Source: Pseudomonadales bacterium (GTDB taxonomy: Bacteria > Pseudomonadota > Gammaproteobacteria > Pseudomonadales > Azotimanducaceae). Taken from it: a stretch of 64,000 bases of DNA. The notes beneath the pieces were generated by a model that was given only the letters and a program-made list of their open reading frames with translations, ran no database searches and was not told where the DNA came from. Positions 62,792 through 64,000 of the stretch are shown piece by piece. Positions within the stretch are counted from its first letter, which is position 1, and the number at the start of each line of letters is the position of its first letter. Position numbers and translations under genes: made by a program. The stretch covers positions 83,767 to 147,766 of the forward strand of contig WLWP01000003.1 in NCBI GenBank assembly GCA_012103505.1. Reading direction: 5' to 3'.

Positions 62792-64000
62792 ATGCGTCCT
62801 GAGGAAACGGAAAGCAAAGGCAAGAGGAGAATCTGTCGGATTACTCTGCGTGGCTTGAAGCGGTCTTAAACACAGTAATCGACGGTGTTATCGCCATAGA
62901 TCTTCGTGGCATTATTCGAAGCTTCAATCCCTCTGCGGAGCGAATTTTTGGCTACCTCTCTGAAGAGGTTATAGGCCGAAACGTCAAAATGTTAATGCCT
63001 GAGTCTTATCACAGTGAGCACGATGGATATCTCCAGAACTACAATGACACTGGCGATAAGCAAATCATCGGAATTGGGCGCAAGGTGGAAGCTCAGCGGA
63101 AGAGCGGTGCAATTTTCTCCATGGAAATTGGCGTCAATGAAATGGTTATCTCCGGTGAGAAAATGTTCGTTGGTACTATCCGTGACATTTCAGATCGCAA
63201 GCAAACTCAGCAGGAACTGCAAGATAATCAAGCAATGCTTCAGGCCATTGTCGATAACACAGTTGTTGGTTTGATTATAATCGATGAAAAAGGCCATATA
63301 GAAATCTTCAATAAGGCTTGCGAACACATCTTTGCCTACAAAGCCAAAGAAGTGATCGGCGAGAATGTCAAAATGTTGATGCCTGAGCCTTATCACGGCG
63401 AGCACGACGACTACTTAAGGAACTACCACGATACAGGCGAGAAAAAAGTAATTGGAACGGGGCGCCAGGTTGAGGGAAGGAAAAAGTGTGGTCAAGTGTT
63501 TCCACTAGACTTATCAGTCAGTGAGGTCAATGTAAAGGGACGTACTGTGTTTAGCGGTGTCGTGCGCGACATCACGGAATTGCAAGAGGCGCAAAAGCGT
63601 CTTGCCGCAGTGCTCGACAATACGGTTGACGGCTTGATAACCATTGGTGAAACGGGAACGATACTGCACTACAATAAAGCGTGCGAAGATATTTTCGGAT
63701 ACGTAGCTGAAGAAGTCATAGGCCAGAACGTCAAAATGTTGATGCCCGAACCTTATCACAGCGAACATGACATCTATCTGAAGAACTACCATGCGGTTAA
63801 GTATCAGGATTTGAGCAAGGACAATTCCTTTATCAAAATAAAGACCTACGAGGACGACAGGGATTTTGTGCTGGAAGTGCGGGACAATGGCTTGGGCGTG
63901 CCGAAAAAACAGCAAGACAAGTTGTTTCAGATGTTCAAACGCTTTCACCCCAGAATCGCTTTTGGCTCCGGTCTAGGTTTGTACATGATGAAAAAAAGTG
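62792..64000 (+). pseudogene. FixL-like triple-PAS histidine kinase, frameshifted at the start and internally deleted (cut by window edge)
   Basis: ATG 62792 (AAGGAAG upstream) opens MRPEETESKGK. One base must be restored near 62822 to enter the long frame that runs from ENLSDYSAWLEAV to the window end. Three PAS repeats follow (NVKMLMPE-x-YH-x-EHD in each). The first two keep the His and the Arg 20 residues later that in FixL bind and contact haem (EHD...GIGR, EHD...GTGR), so haem-based oxygen sensing is possible. The third is cut after YLKNYH and joins directly to HATPase sequence (AVKYQDLSKDN, RDNGLGVP, FGSGLGLYMMKKS). The phospho-acceptor helix and N box are thus missing, and the kinase should be inactive as written. 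Confidence 0.75.

Noticed and set aside
1..64000. CRISPR array, rRNA or complete insertion sequence
   Set aside because: No regularly spaced long repeats, no rRNA-like sequence and no transposase gene were recognised.

Overview
The window looks like chromosome from a free-living, probably marine, gammaproteobacterium. The signs are four sulfatases, two DUF3604 proteins, a TonB-dependent receptor, a TAXI-type TRAP transporter, HD-GYP/EAL signalling, PAS kinases and mid-range base composition. No rRNA, tRNA or ribosomal-protein gene was seen, so the taxonomy is inferred from family content only. There is no CRISPR array and no complete insertion sequence.

Layout. 0-2.8 kb: a frameshifted RloC/AAA_13-like ATPase. 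2.8-5.7 kb: a tightly coupled HD-GYP / EAL / GFA operon. 5.7-25.5 kb: a catabolic island for an (inferred) sulfated organic compound. Its minus-strand operon runs TAXI binding protein, fused TRAP permease, SulP transporter, sulfotransferase, SDR, DUF3604. Diverging from it is a plus-strand operon: TonB receptor, class III CoA-transferase, DUF3604 lipoprotein, sulfatase, VOC protein. A GntR/FCD regulator follows, then a converging aminotransferase-sulfatase pair. 26-29.6 kb: small genes (TrhA-like, RidA, membrane proteins). 29.8-40.1 kb: MFS transporter and sulfatase, divergent from a six-gene periplasmic redox operon (beta-propeller, cytochrome c, ALO-type flavoprotein, PLP enzyme, TRIC channel, sulfatase). 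40.1-48.2 kb: TetR, fatty acid hydroxylase, crotonase, quinoprotein, RDD, luciferase-like oxidoreductase, and a KASIII gene broken head-on into an acyl-CoA ligase fragment. 48.3-51.3 kb: two PAS kinases and a response regulator. 51.5-56.1 kb: small stress-type enzymes. 56.2-62.4 kb: an accessory region with a minimal tyrosine integrase, a CDP-alcohol lipid pair, a FicA/Fic module and resolvase debris. 62.8-64 kb: a FixL-like multi-PAS kinase running off the end.

How the genes fit together. A palindromic element built on TTGTTAACAA, in several places extended to GTTAACAATTAACA, recurs in the promoters of the island, and a related inverted repeat precedes the GntR gene. I infer a GntR-controlled regulon: outer-membrane uptake (TonB), periplasmic desulfation, TRAP and MFS import, CoA activation and beta-oxidation-type steps (CoA-transferase, ligase, crotonase, KASIII), with SulP handling sulfate. 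The substrate cannot be read from the sequence.

A striking feature is the number of lesions. There are about seven one-base frameshifts, two in-frame TAA codons, and several truncations or internal deletions, often next to genes whose overlaps and ribosome sites still look functional. Either the assembly has many indels or the region is decaying. I annotate the corrected spans and say so in each entry.
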